Shown: positions 1 to 7,468 of the stretch, one piece after another
Layout: every line of letters begins with the position of its first letter
Position numbering within the stretch: position 1 is the stretch's first letter
Source of the DNA: CAZTVF01 sp964616985
Lineage (GTDB): Bacteria > Planctomycetota > Phycisphaerae > SM23-33
NCBI GenBank assembly: GCA_964616985.1
Contig: CAZTVF010000089.1
Span: 1-21,749, forward strand
Reading direction: 5' to 3'
DNA: 21,749 nt
The notes under the pieces: model-generated
What the model was told of the DNA's origin: nothing
What the model saw: the letters and a program-made list of their open reading frames with translations, nothing else
The model's database searches: none
Position numbers and translations under genes: made by a program

Positions 1-36
1 TCCAATGTCACTTGTTATTTATGCATCTCAGATTTG

Positions 37-65
37 AATCTGCGAATCCGCAATCCGCAATTCTT
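37..65. repeat. short heptamer array (AATCCGC type)
   Basis: Units AATCTGC, (G), AATCCGC, AATCCGC, AATTCTT run in tandem with a 7-base period and one inserted base. The array begins at the stop codon of the aldolase-family gene on the other strand, so it forms that gene's immediate 3' flank. It resembles the other 7-base-period arrays in this window in spacing but not in unit sequence. Confidence 0.6.
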
Positions 66-1023
66 ATTGTTGCGGGTCTTCGGTGGCTTGGCGATAGAAG
101 GCGACGTAATCGTGTTTGCGGGGGCCGCCCTCTTCGACCCACTTCATCGAAAGCTGCGGGTGCTGGTCCAGCACGCCGGCGATCATGTAGGGGATGGTGT
201 AGCCCCATTCGATCTGGTCGCGGAGGGGGATGATCGATTTGCCGATGACGTCCAGGATCGGCACGATGTTGAACTTGGGGTTCTTCAGGAAGCCCAGCAG
301 CAGTTCCAGCGGGCAGTTGCCGGCCGCCCGGCCCAGGCCGTACAGCGTGCCGTCGAGGTAGTTGGCGCCCTTGATGATGCCCTCGATGGTGTTGGCGAAC
401 GCGAGCTGCTGGTTATTGTGGAAGTGGACGCCGATTTCCTTGCTCTTGATGTACATCTGGAACTTCTCGATGAGGAAGTGCACCTCTTCGCTGTACAGCG
501 CCCCGAAGCTGTCGACGATGTACACGGCCTTGACCTGCGTCTCTTCCTCGATCTGCTGCAGGGCCTCTTCCAGGAACGGCGGGCCTTCGTGGCTGATGGC
601 CATGATGTTGATCGCGGCCTCGTAGCCCTTCTCGATGGCGCTGTTGGCCAGGAAGATGGCCTTGTCCACGTCCTTGACGTAGGTGGCCACGCGGATCATG
701 TCCACGACCGACTTGTCCTTGGGCAGCACGTCGTCGGCCGAGGCCTTGTGCGAGTCCTGCATGAGGGAGATCTTCGTCGTCCGCGGGTCGATGCCGTCCA
801 CGACCTTCTTGAGCAGCTCCTCCTCGCAGAAGCGCCACGGGCCGTACTCCGACGGCGAGAACATCTTCGTGCTGTTGCGGTAACCCAGTTCGGCGTAGTC
901 CACGCCCGCTTCGCACAGGGCCTTGTAGACGGCGCGGACGGTGTCAAAACTGAAGTTCGAGTTATTCGCCAGTCCGCCGTCGCGGATCGTGCAGTCGATG
1001 ACTTTAATCTGCGGCCGAAACAT
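64..1023 (-). CDS. DRE-TIM metallolyase / HMGL-like aldolase family protein
   Basis: This 319-residue protein belongs by motif to the HMG-CoA lyase-like TIM-barrel family, which makes or breaks carbon-carbon bonds next to a carbonyl using a divalent metal. The hallmark DCTIRDGG lies at residues 10-17, and the paired metal-ligand motif HFHNN lies in the second half of the barrel (within GVHFHNNQQ). Family members include 4-hydroxy-2-oxovalerate aldolase, isopropylmalate synthase and sugar or lipopolysaccharide-linked aldolases. The protein has no C-terminal regulatory domain of the isopropylmalate synthase kind, and the substrate cannot be read from sequence. The ATG at 1021-1023 has a GGAGA site (1031-1035 on this strand) seven bases upstream, so the start is well supported. 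It lies downstream of pcrA in the same direction, separated by 174 bases that carry a double-hairpin repeat. Cotranscription is possible but not shown. Confidence 0.85.
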   Translation of the reverse strand: MFRPQIKVIDCTIRDGGLANNSNFSFDTVRAVYKALCEAGVDYAELGYRNSTKMFSPSEYGPWRFCEEELLKKVVDGIDPRTTKISLMQDSHKASADDVLPKDKSVVDMIRVATYVKDVDKAIFLANSAIEKGYEAAINIMAISHEGPPFLEEALQQIEEETQVKAVYIVDSFGALYSEEVHFLIEKFQMYIKSKEIGVHFHNNQQLAFANTIEGIIKGANYLDGTLYGLGRAAGNCPLELLLGFLKNPKFNIVPILDVIGKSIIPLRDQIEWGYTIPYMIAGVLDQHPQLSMKWVEEGGPRKHDYVAFYRQATEDPQQ

Positions 1024-1113
1024 GAGGCATTCTCCGGTTAATAGGATTTCGATAGACCATTCATATTACCGTCCGGGAGGCGATTTGTCGCCGCGATTTG
1101 CAGTGCCCCTCGG

Positions 1114-1191
1114 CGAGGGTGTTGGCGGCCTTCCCAGGCCGCCGCCAAACATGCTGTCACAGGCGGCGGCCTGGGAAGGCCGCCACCCTCG
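1114..1191. repeat. BIME-like inverted pair of REP hairpins
   Basis: Two 23-base arms (1124-1146 and 1162-1184) are perfect inverted copies around a 15-base loop. Seven more pairs (1114-1120 with 1185-1191) lie outside a three-base bulge. Each arm is also a hairpin on its own: GGCGGCCT, loop TCCC, AGGCCGCC. That is the architecture of paired REP elements. It lies just past the pcrA stop (1198 on the minus strand) and could end or protect that transcript. No T-run follows, so it is not a classic intrinsic terminator. A related single hairpin is at 16662-16680. Confidence 0.75.
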
Positions 1192-1197
1192 GGAGCA

Positions 1198-3405
1198 TCA
1201 CCCGATCACTTCAAGCTTCGCCTGGGCGAGGACGAGCGTCTTTTCGCCGAGGGTCTCGAAGACGACGCGGGCGCGGGTCTGCGGCCAAGGCTGGTGGATG
1301 GCCAGCACGCGGCCGAGGCCGAACTTGGCGTGGCGGACCTTGCTGCCGACCTGGAGGAACTCGTACTCCGGCGGGAAGGTGGCCGACGCGTTCTCCTCCA
1401 GGGCCTCGATGGCGGCGCGGTCGCCGACCTCCTCGTAGAAGCGGCCTCGCTGGGCGGGCTCGATGTTGCGGGCCGCGCGCGAGAAGCTGGTCGTGGCGTC
1501 CTCCACCTCCACGCCCTCGGTGCCGATCTCCGAGAGGAACTGCGAGGGCGACTGCGGCATGGTCTTGCCGCGGAACATGCGGTAGCGGCAGCGCGTCAGG
1601 ATGAGCTCTTCCATCGCGCGGGTCATGCCCACGAAGGCCAGGCGCCGCTCCTCCTCGAGCTTGTCGCCCGCAGGCGGCTCGCCCTCGCGCTCGAAGGGCA
1701 GCAGGCCGTGCTCGCACCCGACGACGAACACCACCGGAAACTCCAGCCCCTTGGCCGCGTGCAGCGTCATCAGCGTCACCGCCCCCGAACCGCCCTCGAA
1801 GTGGTCCACGTCGCTGACCAGGCTGATCTGCTGGAGGTAATCGGCCAGCGTGCCGCCCTCGGAATTCTTGTCGAACTCCTCGGCCGTCGAGACCAGTTCG
1901 GCCAGGTTGGCCGTGGCCTGCACGTCCTCCTCGTCCTTGCCCGCGTAGCTCTTGCCCAGGCCGCTGCGGTCCACCACCTGCTCCATCAGGTCCTTGACGC
2001 TGACGAAGAGGCTCGACGCCAGGCCCGCGATCGTGGCGCCGAACGCCATCACCTTCTTGGCCGTCGCCGCGGGCAGGCCCGACTGGTCGGCCCGGCGGCA
2101 GGCCTCCAGCAGGGGCACGCCCGTGTTGATCGCGAAGCTCTGCAGCTTGCCCCCCGTCGTATCGCCGATGCCGCGAGTGGGCGTGTTGATGATGCGTTCG
2201 CAGCTGAGATCGTCGGCCGGGTTGGCCACCAGCTTCAGGTATGCCAGCAGGTCCTTGATTTCCTTGCGATTGTAGAATTCCACGCCGCGGGCGATGCGGT
2301 AGGGCACCGTCGCCTTCATCAGCTCTTCTTCCACCACGCGCGACAGCGAGTTGACGCGGTAGAACACGGCCATGTCCGCGAAGTTGCGCCCGGCCTTGTG
2401 GAACGCCTTGATCCGCTGGGCGACCTCGCGGGCCTCACCGTGCTGGTCGTCGGTGACGACGATGTGCACGGCCGATCCGCCCTCGCGGCGGGTCCAGAGA
2501 GTCTTGTCCTTTCGCATCTTGTTGTGGGCAATCAGGTGCGAGGCGGCGTTGAGGATGGGCTCGGTGGAGCGGTAGTTCTCCTCGAGGCGCACGACGACCG
2601 CGTTGGGGTAGTCGGCCTCGAATTCCATGATGTTCTTGATGTCCGCGCCGCGCCAGCCGTAGATGCTCTGATCGGGGTCGCCGGTGGCGCAGATGTTCTC
2701 GTGGTCCATCGCGATGCCGTGCGCGATCACGTACTGCGCGCGGTTGGTGTCCTGGTATTCATCGATCAGGATGTAGCGGTAGCGCTCGCTGAGGGCTTGG
2801 CGCAGGTCGGGCCGCTGGCCCATCAGCAGCGCCATCTTCAGCAGCAGGTCGTCGAAGTCCAGGGCGTTGGCGGCCCGCAGGAGTTCCTCGTACTTCGTGT
2901 AGATCTTCGCGACGTTCTTGGAGAAGAAGTCGCTCGCCTGCTGGGCGAACTTGTCGGCCGTGATCAGCTGGTTCTTGGCGTTGGAGATGGCCGCGTGGAT
3001 CGAGTTGGGCGGCAGGCGGTCGGAGGGCAGGTCGAGGCGGGTGGTGGCCTCCTTGACCATCTTGATCTGGTCGCTGCGATCGTAGATGGTGAAGTTGCGG
3101 TCGATGCCGGCCTCGGCGCCGAAATCGCGCAGCAGCCTGACGCACAGCGAGTGGAAGGTGGTGACGGTCGCGCCGCGCGGCACGCCCTGGCTCTCGACGC
3201 GTTCCTTCATTTCGCCGGCGGCCTTGTTGGTGAACGTCAGCGCCAGGATGTTCCACGGGGCCACGCCCTGCTGCACGAGGTAGGCGACGCGGCGCGTGAT
3301 GACGCGCGTCTTGCCCGAGCCCGCGCCGGCCAGCACCAGCAGGGGCCCGTCGATATGCATAACCGCTTGTCGCTGCGGTTCGTTGAGGTCAGCCAGAGGG
3401 TCCAA
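1198..3405 (-). CDS. pcrA: ATP-dependent DNA helicase PcrA/UvrD
   Basis: This 735-residue superfamily 1A helicase translocates 3' to 5' and unwinds DNA in repair, replication restart and removal of RecA or stalled RNA polymerase. Visible motifs in order are the Q motif near residue 11, Walker A AGAGSGKT (26-33), the TFTNKAAGEM region (57-66), Walker B DEYQDT (215-220), GDPDQSIYGWRGA (242-254), EENYRST (275-281), TLHAAKGLEF, and VGMTRA near the C-terminal third. The last 50 or so residues (VGSKVRHAKFGLGRVL) form the Tudor-like domain that in PcrA binds RNA polymerase. Length is normal for the family. The start is TTG at 3403-3405. MDPLADLNEPQRQAV matches family N-termini, and AGGAG lies six bases upstream. 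An out-of-frame ATG sits between the two. A promoter is visible close upstream. Confidence 0.95.
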   Translation of the reverse strand: MDPLADLNEPQRQAVMHIDGPLLVLAGAGSGKTRVITRRVAYLVQQGVAPWNILALTFTNKAAGEMKERVESQGVPRGATVTTFHSLCVRLLRDFGAEAGIDRNFTIYDRSDQIKMVKEATTRLDLPSDRLPPNSIHAAISNAKNQLITADKFAQQASDFFSKNVAKIYTKYEELLRAANALDFDDLLLKMALLMGQRPDLRQALSERYRYILIDEYQDTNRAQYVIAHGIAMDHENICATGDPDQSIYGWRGADIKNIMEFEADYPNAVVVRLEENYRSTEPILNAASHLIAHNKMRKDKTLWTRREGGSAVHIVVTDDQHGEAREVAQRIKAFHKAGRNFADMAVFYRVNSLSRVVEEELMKATVPYRIARGVEFYNRKEIKDLLAYLKLVANPADDLSCERIINTPTRGIGDTTGGKLQSFAINTGVPLLEACRRADQSGLPAATAKKVMAFGATIAGLASSLFVSVKDLMEQVVDRSGLGKSYAGKDEEDVQATANLAELVSTAEEFDKNSEGGTLADYLQQISLVSDVDHFEGGSGAVTLMTLHAAKGLEFPVVFVVGCEHGLLPFEREGEPPAGDKLEEERRLAFVGMTRAMEELILTRCRYRMFRGKTMPQSPSQFLSEIGTEGVEVEDATTSFSRAARNIEPAQRGRFYEEVGDRAAIEALEENASATFPPEYEFLQVGSKVRHAKFGLGRVLAIHQPWPQTRARVVFETLGEKTLVLAQAKLEVIG

Positions 3406-3411
3406 CGCATA

Positions 3412-3416
3412 CTCCT
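3412..3416 (-). promoter_or_regulatory. ribosome binding site fixing the pcrA TTG start
   Basis: AGGAG on the minus strand lies six bases before TTG (3403-3405). An ATG at 3408-3410 lies between them but is out of frame and only one base from the SD, so it is a poor initiator by spacing. The SD position decides for TTG. Confidence 0.75.
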
Positions 3417-3429
3417 GTAAAGGTCGCCC

Positions 3430-3458
3430 ACTATAGCGTCGCGCTTGGGTGGGGTCTA
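3430..3458 (-). promoter_or_regulatory. predicted sigma70-type promoter of pcrA
   Basis: On the minus strand a -35-like TAGACC (3453-3458, 4/6 to TTGACA) is followed after exactly 17 bases by TATAGT (3430-3435, 5/6 to TATAAT). The start point would be near 3423, giving a leader of about 18 bases that contains the AGGAG site. Housekeeping sigma recognition in this organism is assumed. Confidence 0.5.
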
Positions 3459-3525
3459 CCGCCGCCGGTGCACCATTTCATACGAGTGGGTCGCGGAGTG
3501 TCGCCGCGGTGTTTCGCGGGTCATG

Positions 3526-3634
3526 TGGAGTGCGGCGGCAACGACGCTGCTTTGGATTTTCGCGCCCGTGACTTGCCGTGCCGGTGGGGTCGGTGCCGCC
3601 GGAGCGAAAGCGGCGTCGTTGCCGCCGCACTCCA
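3526..3634. repeat. long inverted repeat, TGGAGTGCGGCGGC family
   Basis: Arms of 28 bases (3526-3553 and 3607-3634) are inverted copies with one mismatch, separated by a 53-base loop. A third copy of the same arm with its TTGGAT tail lies at 7394-7425. The element fills most of the gap between the UVR gene stop (3643) and the pcrA promoter. It may act as a transcript end or protective hairpin for the UVR gene. No reading frame in it is convincing. Confidence 0.75.
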
Positions 3635-3642
3635 AAGGGGCG

Positions 3643-4485
3643 TCAAATCTCGATCGGCCCTTCGTCGCGGCTGTCGGTGCTGTCGCCGCTGGGCTCGTGC
3701 TGGACCTGCTGTTGCGGCTGGGGATCCTGGGCCTTGCGATGGATGCGGCGGAGCTTGTCGCGGATGACGGCGGCGTCTTCGTACCGCTCGTCCTGCACCG
3801 CCTTGGACAGGTCGCGCCGCAGCTTGCGGACCGGGTCGATCGGCAGGCGGCCTTCGATCTCCTTGGCCATCGCGCGGAGAATGGCTAGTTCGCCCGACTC
3901 GCCGATGGCCTTGTCCTGCCCGAAGCGGCGATGGAACGCCTTGATGTCCTCCATCCCTTTTCGCACGGCCGCCAAGGCCGCCTTGGAATGGTTCTGGCGG
4001 AACGCGATCAGGGCGCGGGCCCGCGTGTTCATCATGATCACGTAGGGGCGGTACTGCTCCAGCAGGAAGCGGTCGGTCTCTTCCTTGGCGTACTTGGCGC
4101 AGAATTCCATCAGGCGGATGTTGCGGGTCGTGTCGCGGTCGACGGCCTCGAAATCTTCCAGGATGAACTCCGCGAGGTAGCGGTGGTAGTACATCACGCC
4201 CTCGCCGCGGAGCAACTCGCACGCGCGGTCGTCCAGCGTGAAGCCTTCCTCCATCCCGGTCTCTTCCTGGTGCTTGCTGAGCTCGTGCTCGTAGTATTCC
4301 AGCAGGCTTTCGAACCCGTGCGGCCGCTCGCCGTCGGGCCGCCCGGTGATCTCCATCTGGTAGAGGCCCAGATCGAGGCGCAGCTGGATCTTGTCCAAGC
4401 CGTCGTCCCCGTGAATGCGCCTCGCGGTGACCTGCCCGGGCTCGTACGGCCAATTCTTCAGGATTTCACTGATGTCGAGACTCAT
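3643..4485 (-). CDS. UVR-motif (UvrB/UvrC motif) domain protein of unknown function
   Basis: This 280-residue soluble protein has no signal peptide or membrane segment. The recognisable part is a UVR motif at about residues 219-253 (LRRDLSKAVQDERYEDAAVI...RDKL), the helical hairpin through which UvrB and UvrC bind each other and which also occurs in Clp-related and McsA proteins. It has no nuclease, helicase or zinc-finger domain, so it is not UvrB, UvrC or McsA. Residues 1-215 are largely charged and helical, with a first segment (about 28-55) that looks beta-rich. The tail (253-280) is polar and Gln/Asp/Glu-rich, probably disordered. Similar stand-alone UVR proteins are common in planctomycetes (recollection, not searched). 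It lies upstream of pcrA on the same strand, which allows but does not prove a repair role. No SD precedes the ATG, and a promoter-like pair ends 11 bases before it. Confidence 0.8.
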   Translation of the reverse strand: MSLDISEILKNWPYEPGQVTARRIHGDDGLDKIQLRLDLGLYQMEITGRPDGERPHGFESLLEYYEHELSKHQEETGMEEGFTLDDRACELLRGEGVMYYHRYLAEFILEDFEAVDRDTTRNIRLMEFCAKYAKEETDRFLLEQYRPYVIMMNTRARALIAFRQNHSKAALAAVRKGMEDIKAFHRRFGQDKAIGESGELAILRAMAKEIEGRLPIDPVRKLRRDLSKAVQDERYEDAAVIRDKLRRIHRKAQDPQPQQQVQHEPSGDSTDSRDEGPIEI

Positions 4486-4496
4486 ATTTCTAATTC

Positions 4497-4525
4497 AGTT
4501 TAGACGCTCTGCGATCGGAAGGCAA
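4497..4525 (-). promoter_or_regulatory. predicted promoter of the UVR-motif gene, near-leaderless
   Basis: Minus strand: TTGCCT (4520-4525, 4/6), 17-base spacer, TAAACT (4497-4502, 4/6). The ATG begins 11 bases past the -10 box, so the predicted leader is only about five bases, which fits the lack of an SD. The -35 overlaps the heptamer array at 4521-4541. Confidence 0.4.
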
Positions 4526-4541
4526 TTGACAATGGGCAATT
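4521..4541. repeat. three-unit heptamer array (GGCAATT type)
   Basis: GGCAATT, GACAATG, GGCAATT in tandem, 7-base period. It lies in the divergent gap between the UVR-motif and VWA genes and overlaps the predicted -35 of the former. Confidence 0.5.
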
Positions 4542-4601
4542 GCGGTGTGGCGTTCGCCTATGCAGACGCACCACAAGCATGGAGAACCCAGCGGCCGGCT
4601 A

Positions 4602-4660
4602 TCGCTCGCCTTTTGGCGCTGTTTGATCTCTCAGATCGAACAGCGCTGAAAAGCGAGCGA
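4602..4660. repeat. 59-base near-perfect palindrome in a divergent intergenic region
   Basis: Arms of 28 bases (4602-4629 and 4633-4660) pair at 24 of 28 positions around a three-base loop. The gap between the divergent UVR-motif gene and the VWA gene (4486-4778, 293 bases) otherwise holds the heptamer array and two predicted promoters. The palindrome could be a structured RNA, an operator or a mobile-repeat remnant. No T-run follows on either strand. Confidence 0.7.
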
Positions 4661-4741
4661 CTTCGGGGTCTGCCTTATGCCAAGCTCATACGGTGCCACT
4701 CAAAACCGGATGCACCCCAATAGTCACCTTCCTCAATCGTA

Positions 4742-4770
4742 TTGCGAAACCGTAGGAAGGTTTCTAGATT
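4742..4770 (+). promoter_or_regulatory. possible promoter of the VWA/GATase-like gene
   Basis: TTGCGA (4742-4747, 4/6), 17-base spacer, TAGATT (4765-4770, 4/6). The ATG at 4779 follows the -10 box by eight bases, so transcription could start at or next to the ATG. An AGGAAGG at 4754-4760 is 18 bases from the ATG, too far to act as a normal SD. Confidence 0.35.
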
Positions 4771-4778
4771 GAATATAC

Positions 4779-7283
4779 ATGGACTCGATGTCGTTCCAGT
4801 TACAAGGCGTCAGAAGCCCCGACCTGCTCGTGACGGTCATGGGGCTGATTGCTTTGACGCTGGTGGCATTCGGCATCACCCGCCTGCTTCGCAACGCCCG
4901 CCGCGACGGCCTGATGTGCATCGCCGCCGCCGCCCCCAGCGTGCTGGTGCTGATCCTGGCCGGGCGGCTGGAGATGGGCGCGTGGATGCTGCTGCTGGGG
5001 ATCCAGGTGGCCCTGGCGGTGGCGGTCTTCTACGCGGCCGTCTATGCCTACCTGGGCCGACGGCGCGTGGCGATCCTCATGGCCATGCGGTGTGCAGCCA
5101 TCCTGGCGCTGCTGCTGATCCTGTTCAAGCCCGCCGTCAGCGTCACGCCCAACATCGAATCCTACAAGCCTTACCTGCCGATTCTCGTCGACCGCTCCTC
5201 CTCGATGGCCACCGCTGACCAGGGCGGCAACGGCGACCGCTACACGCAGGCCCTCCGCATGCTGTCCAGCCAGCAGGAGCGGCTGAAGCAATACTTCCGC
5301 CCGACCTACTACCATTTCGCCACCGGCCTGGCCGGCGTCGAATCGCTCGACGACCTCACGCGGCTGGAGCCCAAAGGCCCCACCAGCGAGAGCACCAACA
5401 TCGCCATGGCCGTCGAACAGGTGGCGGCCAAGCACAAGGGCGACAACCTCGCGGGCATGCTGCTGATGACCGACGGCATCCACAACGACCCGGCGGGGGA
5501 GCCCAAGGACGCCGCGGCCGCCGCCGGCTTGCCGATCTACGCCATCGGCGTCGGCTCGCGCAGTGAGCAGGAGACCGGCCGCCGCAACCTGCAGCTCGTG
5601 TCGGTCGACGCCCCGTTCGAGGTCATCAAGAACAACGTCGCCACCGTCACCGTGACGGTCAAGGCGACGGGCTTCCCCAACACCGCCAACGAGGTGCAGC
5701 TGGTGGAGGACGGCAACGTCGTCGCCAGCGCCCCGCTGATGACCGACAAGGGCGCCGCCATCATCCCGCTGGACGTGAAGTGGACGCCGCGCGACGCCGG
5801 CGGCAAGGTCAAGGTCGCCGACGACGACGCCAGGAAACGCTCCGAGGTCCGCCGCCTGAAGGTGGTCGTGCCCGGCCTGTCGGGCGAGACCTCCGCCGAG
5901 GACAACCAGGGCGAGCTGCACGTGCTGGTCAACGAGCCCCGCATCCGCGTGCTGTATGTCGAGGGCACGATCCGGCCGGAGTACAAGTTCCTCCTCCGCA
6001 CGCTGAACATCGACGTCAACGTGCAGTTCATGTCGCTCGTCCGCGTTCGCAAGAACGAGTTCTCGGCCTACGGCACGGTCGGCGGCAGAACGCTGAACGA
6101 CCTGCCGAAGACCGACGAGGACTTCCGCCTCTTCGACGTGATCATCCTGGGCGACATCGACGCGACGTATTTTTCCAAGGAGCAGCTGGCCCGCCTCAAG
6201 CAGTTCGTGAAGGACGGCGGCGGCCTGTTGATGCTCGGCGGCCACAACAGCTTCGGCCCCGGCGGGTACGAGGGCACCGACGTGGAGGCCCTGCTGCCGG
6301 TGGTCACCGGCTCGCGCAACCAGCCGCAGGAGACCACGCCGTTCGTGCCGATGCTGACGGCCGAGGGGCAGAAACACCCGCTGTTCGAGGGCATCGCCGA
6401 CTACTTCACCGGCCCCGAGAACCAGCCGCCCAAGCCCGAGCTTCCCAAGCTGCCCGACCTGCAGGGCTGCGTGACGGTGGTGGGGCCCAAGCCCCTGGCC
6501 AACATCCTGGCCGTGCACCCCACGCGCCGCAACGAGCAGGGGCCGCTGATCGTGCTGGCCGTGCAGCAGTATGGCGCCGGCCGCAGCGCCGCCTTCACCT
6601 GCGACACGACGTGGCAGTGGTTCATGCCCATGCAGTCCAAGGGCGACGAGAGCCCGTACCGCCTGTTCTGGGGCCAGATGATCCGCTGGCTGTCGAACAT
6701 CCAGACCAAGAACAAGTCCGCGACGCCCTCGGTGGTGCTGCGGATGGACAGCCCCTACGTGCAGGCCGGCAAGGGCGTGCGCGTGCTGGTCCGCGTGCAG
6801 GACGACAAGGGCCGCGCCAGCGACACGGCCAACGTGCTGTGCTCGCTCACGCCGGCCGGCGGCGGCGAGGCCGAGTCCTTCAACATGGTCTCGCGCAAGA
6901 GCGGCGGCATGTTCGAGGTGAACCTCGAGCGGCTCAAGGAGGGCAAGTACGTCCTCCGCGCCGACGCCCGCAACCAGGAGAACCAGTCGCTGGGCTTCGA
7001 CGAGATGAACCTCATCGTCGCCCCGCACTCGGCCGAGCTGGATCAGCTCGCCCGCAACGAGTCGCTGCTTCAGACGATCTCCGAGCAGACCCGCGGACGG
7101 TACGCCGACATCGCCGGCCTGCCCGAGATCATCGACCAGATCATCGACCGCCAGAAGGGCCGCATGGCCGGAATCCCCAAGACCGACAGCTACCGCCTCT
7201 ACGACTTCACGCTGCTGTTCCTCGTCTTCGTCGCCCTGCTCACCGGCGAATGGCTGCTCCGCCGCCGCTGGCAGCTGCAGTAG
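4779..7283 (+). CDS. membrane protein with VWA domain and GATase-like domain
   Basis: 834 residues. Four hydrophobic segments lie near the N-terminus (about 15-35, 45-62, 67-91, 97-116). A von Willebrand A domain follows (about 132-260) with a MIDAS DRSSS (138-142), a candidate Thr near 206 and the TDG aspartate at 232, so metal-dependent protein binding is likely. Residues about 265-385 look like a beta-sandwich. From about 388 (IRVLYVEGTIRPEYK) comes a class I glutamine-amidotransferase-like fold with GGGLLMLGGHNSFGPGGY at 480-497. The usual nucleophile Cys is absent there, so catalysis is unlikely. A last membrane helix lies near 808-826. This layout is known from planctomycetes, often beside MoxR ATPase, DUF58 and BatA-type genes; none is in this window. 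The function is unknown; an envelope role is a guess. ATG 4779 keeps the full first helix. A second ATG three codons on is possible. Confidence 0.85.
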   Translation: MDSMSFQLQGVRSPDLLVTVMGLIALTLVAFGITRLLRNARRDGLMCIAAAAPSVLVLILAGRLEMGAWMLLLGIQVALAVAVFYAAVYAYLGRRRVAILMAMRCAAILALLLILFKPAVSVTPNIESYKPYLPILVDRSSSMATADQGGNGDRYTQALRMLSSQQERLKQYFRPTYYHFATGLAGVESLDDLTRLEPKGPTSESTNIAMAVEQVAAKHKGDNLAGMLLMTDGIHNDPAGEPKDAAAAAGLPIYAIGVGSRSEQETGRRNLQLVSVDAPFEVIKNNVATVTVTVKATGFPNTANEVQLVEDGNVVASAPLMTDKGAAIIPLDVKWTPRDAGGKVKVADDDARKRSEVRRLKVVVPGLSGETSAEDNQGELHVLVNEPRIRVLYVEGTIRPEYKFLLRTLNIDVNVQFMSLVRVRKNEFSAYGTVGGRTLNDLPKTDEDFRLFDVIILGDIDATYFSKEQLARLKQFVKDGGGLLMLGGHNSFGPGGYEGTDVEALLPVVTGSRNQPQETTPFVPMLTAEGQKHPLFEGIADYFTGPENQPPKPELPKLPDLQGCVTVVGPKPLANILAVHPTRRNEQGPLIVLAVQQYGAGRSAAFTCDTTWQWFMPMQSKGDESPYRLFWGQMIRWLSNIQTKNKSATPSVVLRMDSPYVQAGKGVRVLVRVQDDKGRASDTANVLCSLTPAGGGEAESFNMVSRKSGGMFEVNLERLKEGKYVLRADARNQENQSLGFDEMNLIVAPHSAELDQLARNESLLQTISEQTRGRYADIAGLPEIIDQIIDRQKGRMAGIPKTDSYRLYDFTLLFLVFVALLTGEWLLRRRWQLQ

Positions 7284-7331
7284 TGGGGGCGGGCCTGCCC
7301 ACCAGTGGCGCGCGGCGGCAAAGACAAAGCA

Positions 7332-7358
7332 GGATTACAGGGATTACCTGATTTCACG
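7332..7358. repeat. nonamer array (GGATTACAG type)
   Basis: GGATTACAG, GGATTACCT, GATTTCACG: three degenerate 9-base units in tandem. It is part of the 318-base gap 7284-7601 between the convergent VWA and cinA genes. That gap holds only repeats: this array, one copy of the TGGAGTGCGGCGGC element and a nested inverted repeat. Confidence 0.45.
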
Positions 7359-7393
7359 GAGAAGCCCCGCCTATCGGCGGCGCGACCGCGCTA

Positions 7394-7425
7394 TGGAGTG
7401 CGGCGGCAACGACGCCGCCTTGGAT
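7394..7425 (+). repeat. third copy of the TGGAGTGCGGCGGC element
   Basis: A 32-base match to 3526-3557 with two differences, here as a single arm without an inverted partner nearby. It is preceded by GCGCTA, which is not shared with the copy at 3526. Confidence 0.7.
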
Positions 7426-7468
7426 CGTCGCCCCACCGACTCACATATTCCATCACGCTGGTGACGCT

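Noticed and set aside
1294..3420. 708-residue plus-strand open frame over pcrA
   Set aside because: All helicase motifs are on the minus strand, and this frame has typical GC-shadow composition.
4800..7028. 742-residue minus-strand open frame
   Set aside because: Shadow of the VWA/GATase-like gene, with no recognisable domain.
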